This document shows, piece by piece, positions 59,447 through 64,000 of a stretch of 64,000 nucleotides of DNA (the first letter of the stretch is position 1; every line of letters starts with the position of its first letter). The position numbers and the translations under genes are program-made. The DNA comes from Arthrobacter sp. PAMC25564. Lineage in GTDB: Bacteria; Actinomycetota; Actinomycetes; Actinomycetales; Micrococcaceae. Below the pieces are notes generated by a model that was not told the origin of the DNA, did no database searches, and was given only the letters and a program-made list of their open reading frames with translations. Where the stretch lies: assembly GCF_004798705.1 (NCBI RefSeq), contig NZ_CP039290.1:868001-932000 (forward strand), given 5' to 3'.

Positions 59447-59506
59447 TGTTAGGTTGCTCCGGAGCGATCCTGGACCGTGTGGTCCGGGTGGTGCCGGGTG
59501 TGTCTG

Positions 59507-59534
59507 TTGTTTGAGAACTCAATAGTGTGCCAAG
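59507..59534 (+). promoter_or_regulatory. rRNA leader antitermination/processing element (second copy)
   Basis: Same TTGAGAACTCAATAG-type box as in the first operon, paired with 61430-61461 in the spacer. Confidence 0.65.
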
Positions 59535-59689
59535 TTTGTTGATACCAATTTATTGTATTGGATTGGTTGAATTGACTGGATCCGCCACCCCGTGGTGTGG
59601 TCTGGTTTTTACAGCTGGTTTCAAATTTTGTGCAGCCTGGGTCCGCGTTTTCCCGTGGGCCTGTTGGTTGTGTCTGTTTTTGTTTTACT

Positions 59690-64000
<4,311 letters not shown>

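Overview
The window is high-GC actinobacterial chromosome. The 16S and 23S genes, the no-tRNA 16S-23S spacer, the leader boxes and the protein styles all point to Micrococcaceae, most likely Arthrobacter or Pseudarthrobacter. This is judged from the sequence alone, without a database search.

Layout. 1-15.4 kb is ordinary accessory and metabolic chromosome: a Fic protein, an amidohydrolase, a small STAS-like protein coupled to a zinc alcohol dehydrogenase, a DUF4389 membrane protein, an atypical SDR, an SGNH hydrolase, a CtaG-like protein, a sulfite oxidase-like molybdoenzyme, an NmrA/aldo-keto reductase pair, a YchJ protein and a long acyl-CoA dehydrogenase with a palindromic operator candidate upstream.

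15.5-35.3 kb is the most remarkable part. Two terD genes are transcribed divergently from a tightly packed nine-gene operon of about 18 kb. It encodes a small membrane protein, a secreted/anchored vWA protein, a 1183-residue tubulin-like protein, a large two-TM protein, a beta-rich FN3-like protein broken by a one-base frameshift, a GAP1-N2 type (GTPase-associated) protein, a second vWA-like protein, a zinc-ribbon TRAFAC-like GTPase and a membrane protein. The parts resemble predicted NTP-dependent conflict/stress systems (TerD, vWA, GTPase plus GAP1). The combination with a tubulin-like protein looks like an undescribed membrane-associated machine.

35.3-41.9 kb holds a JetA-JetB-JetC (MksF-MksE-MksB, Wadjet-type SMC) operon without an adjacent JetD/MksG nuclease. 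It is bounded on both sides by copies of the same 63-71 bp imperfect palindrome. 41.9-50.1 kb contains a TetR/MFS pair in which the transporter carries two C-terminal carboxypeptidase-regulatory-like domains, two paralogous SGNH hydrolases around YciI and MarR genes, and a three-gene flavin electron-transfer operon (ferric-reductase-like protein, FMN-binding protein, ApbE).

50.5-51.3 kb encodes zinc-independent ribosomal proteins L28, L33 and S14 with a strong terminator. From 51.5 kb to the end lie two rRNA operons in direct tandem. The first is complete (16S-23S-5S); the second is cut by the window end inside 23S. They appear identical over the 4.6 kb that can be compared. The spacer between them carries a different upstream promoter for each operon, scars of two ISL3-family transposases in opposite orientations, and a truncated membrane-protein frame.
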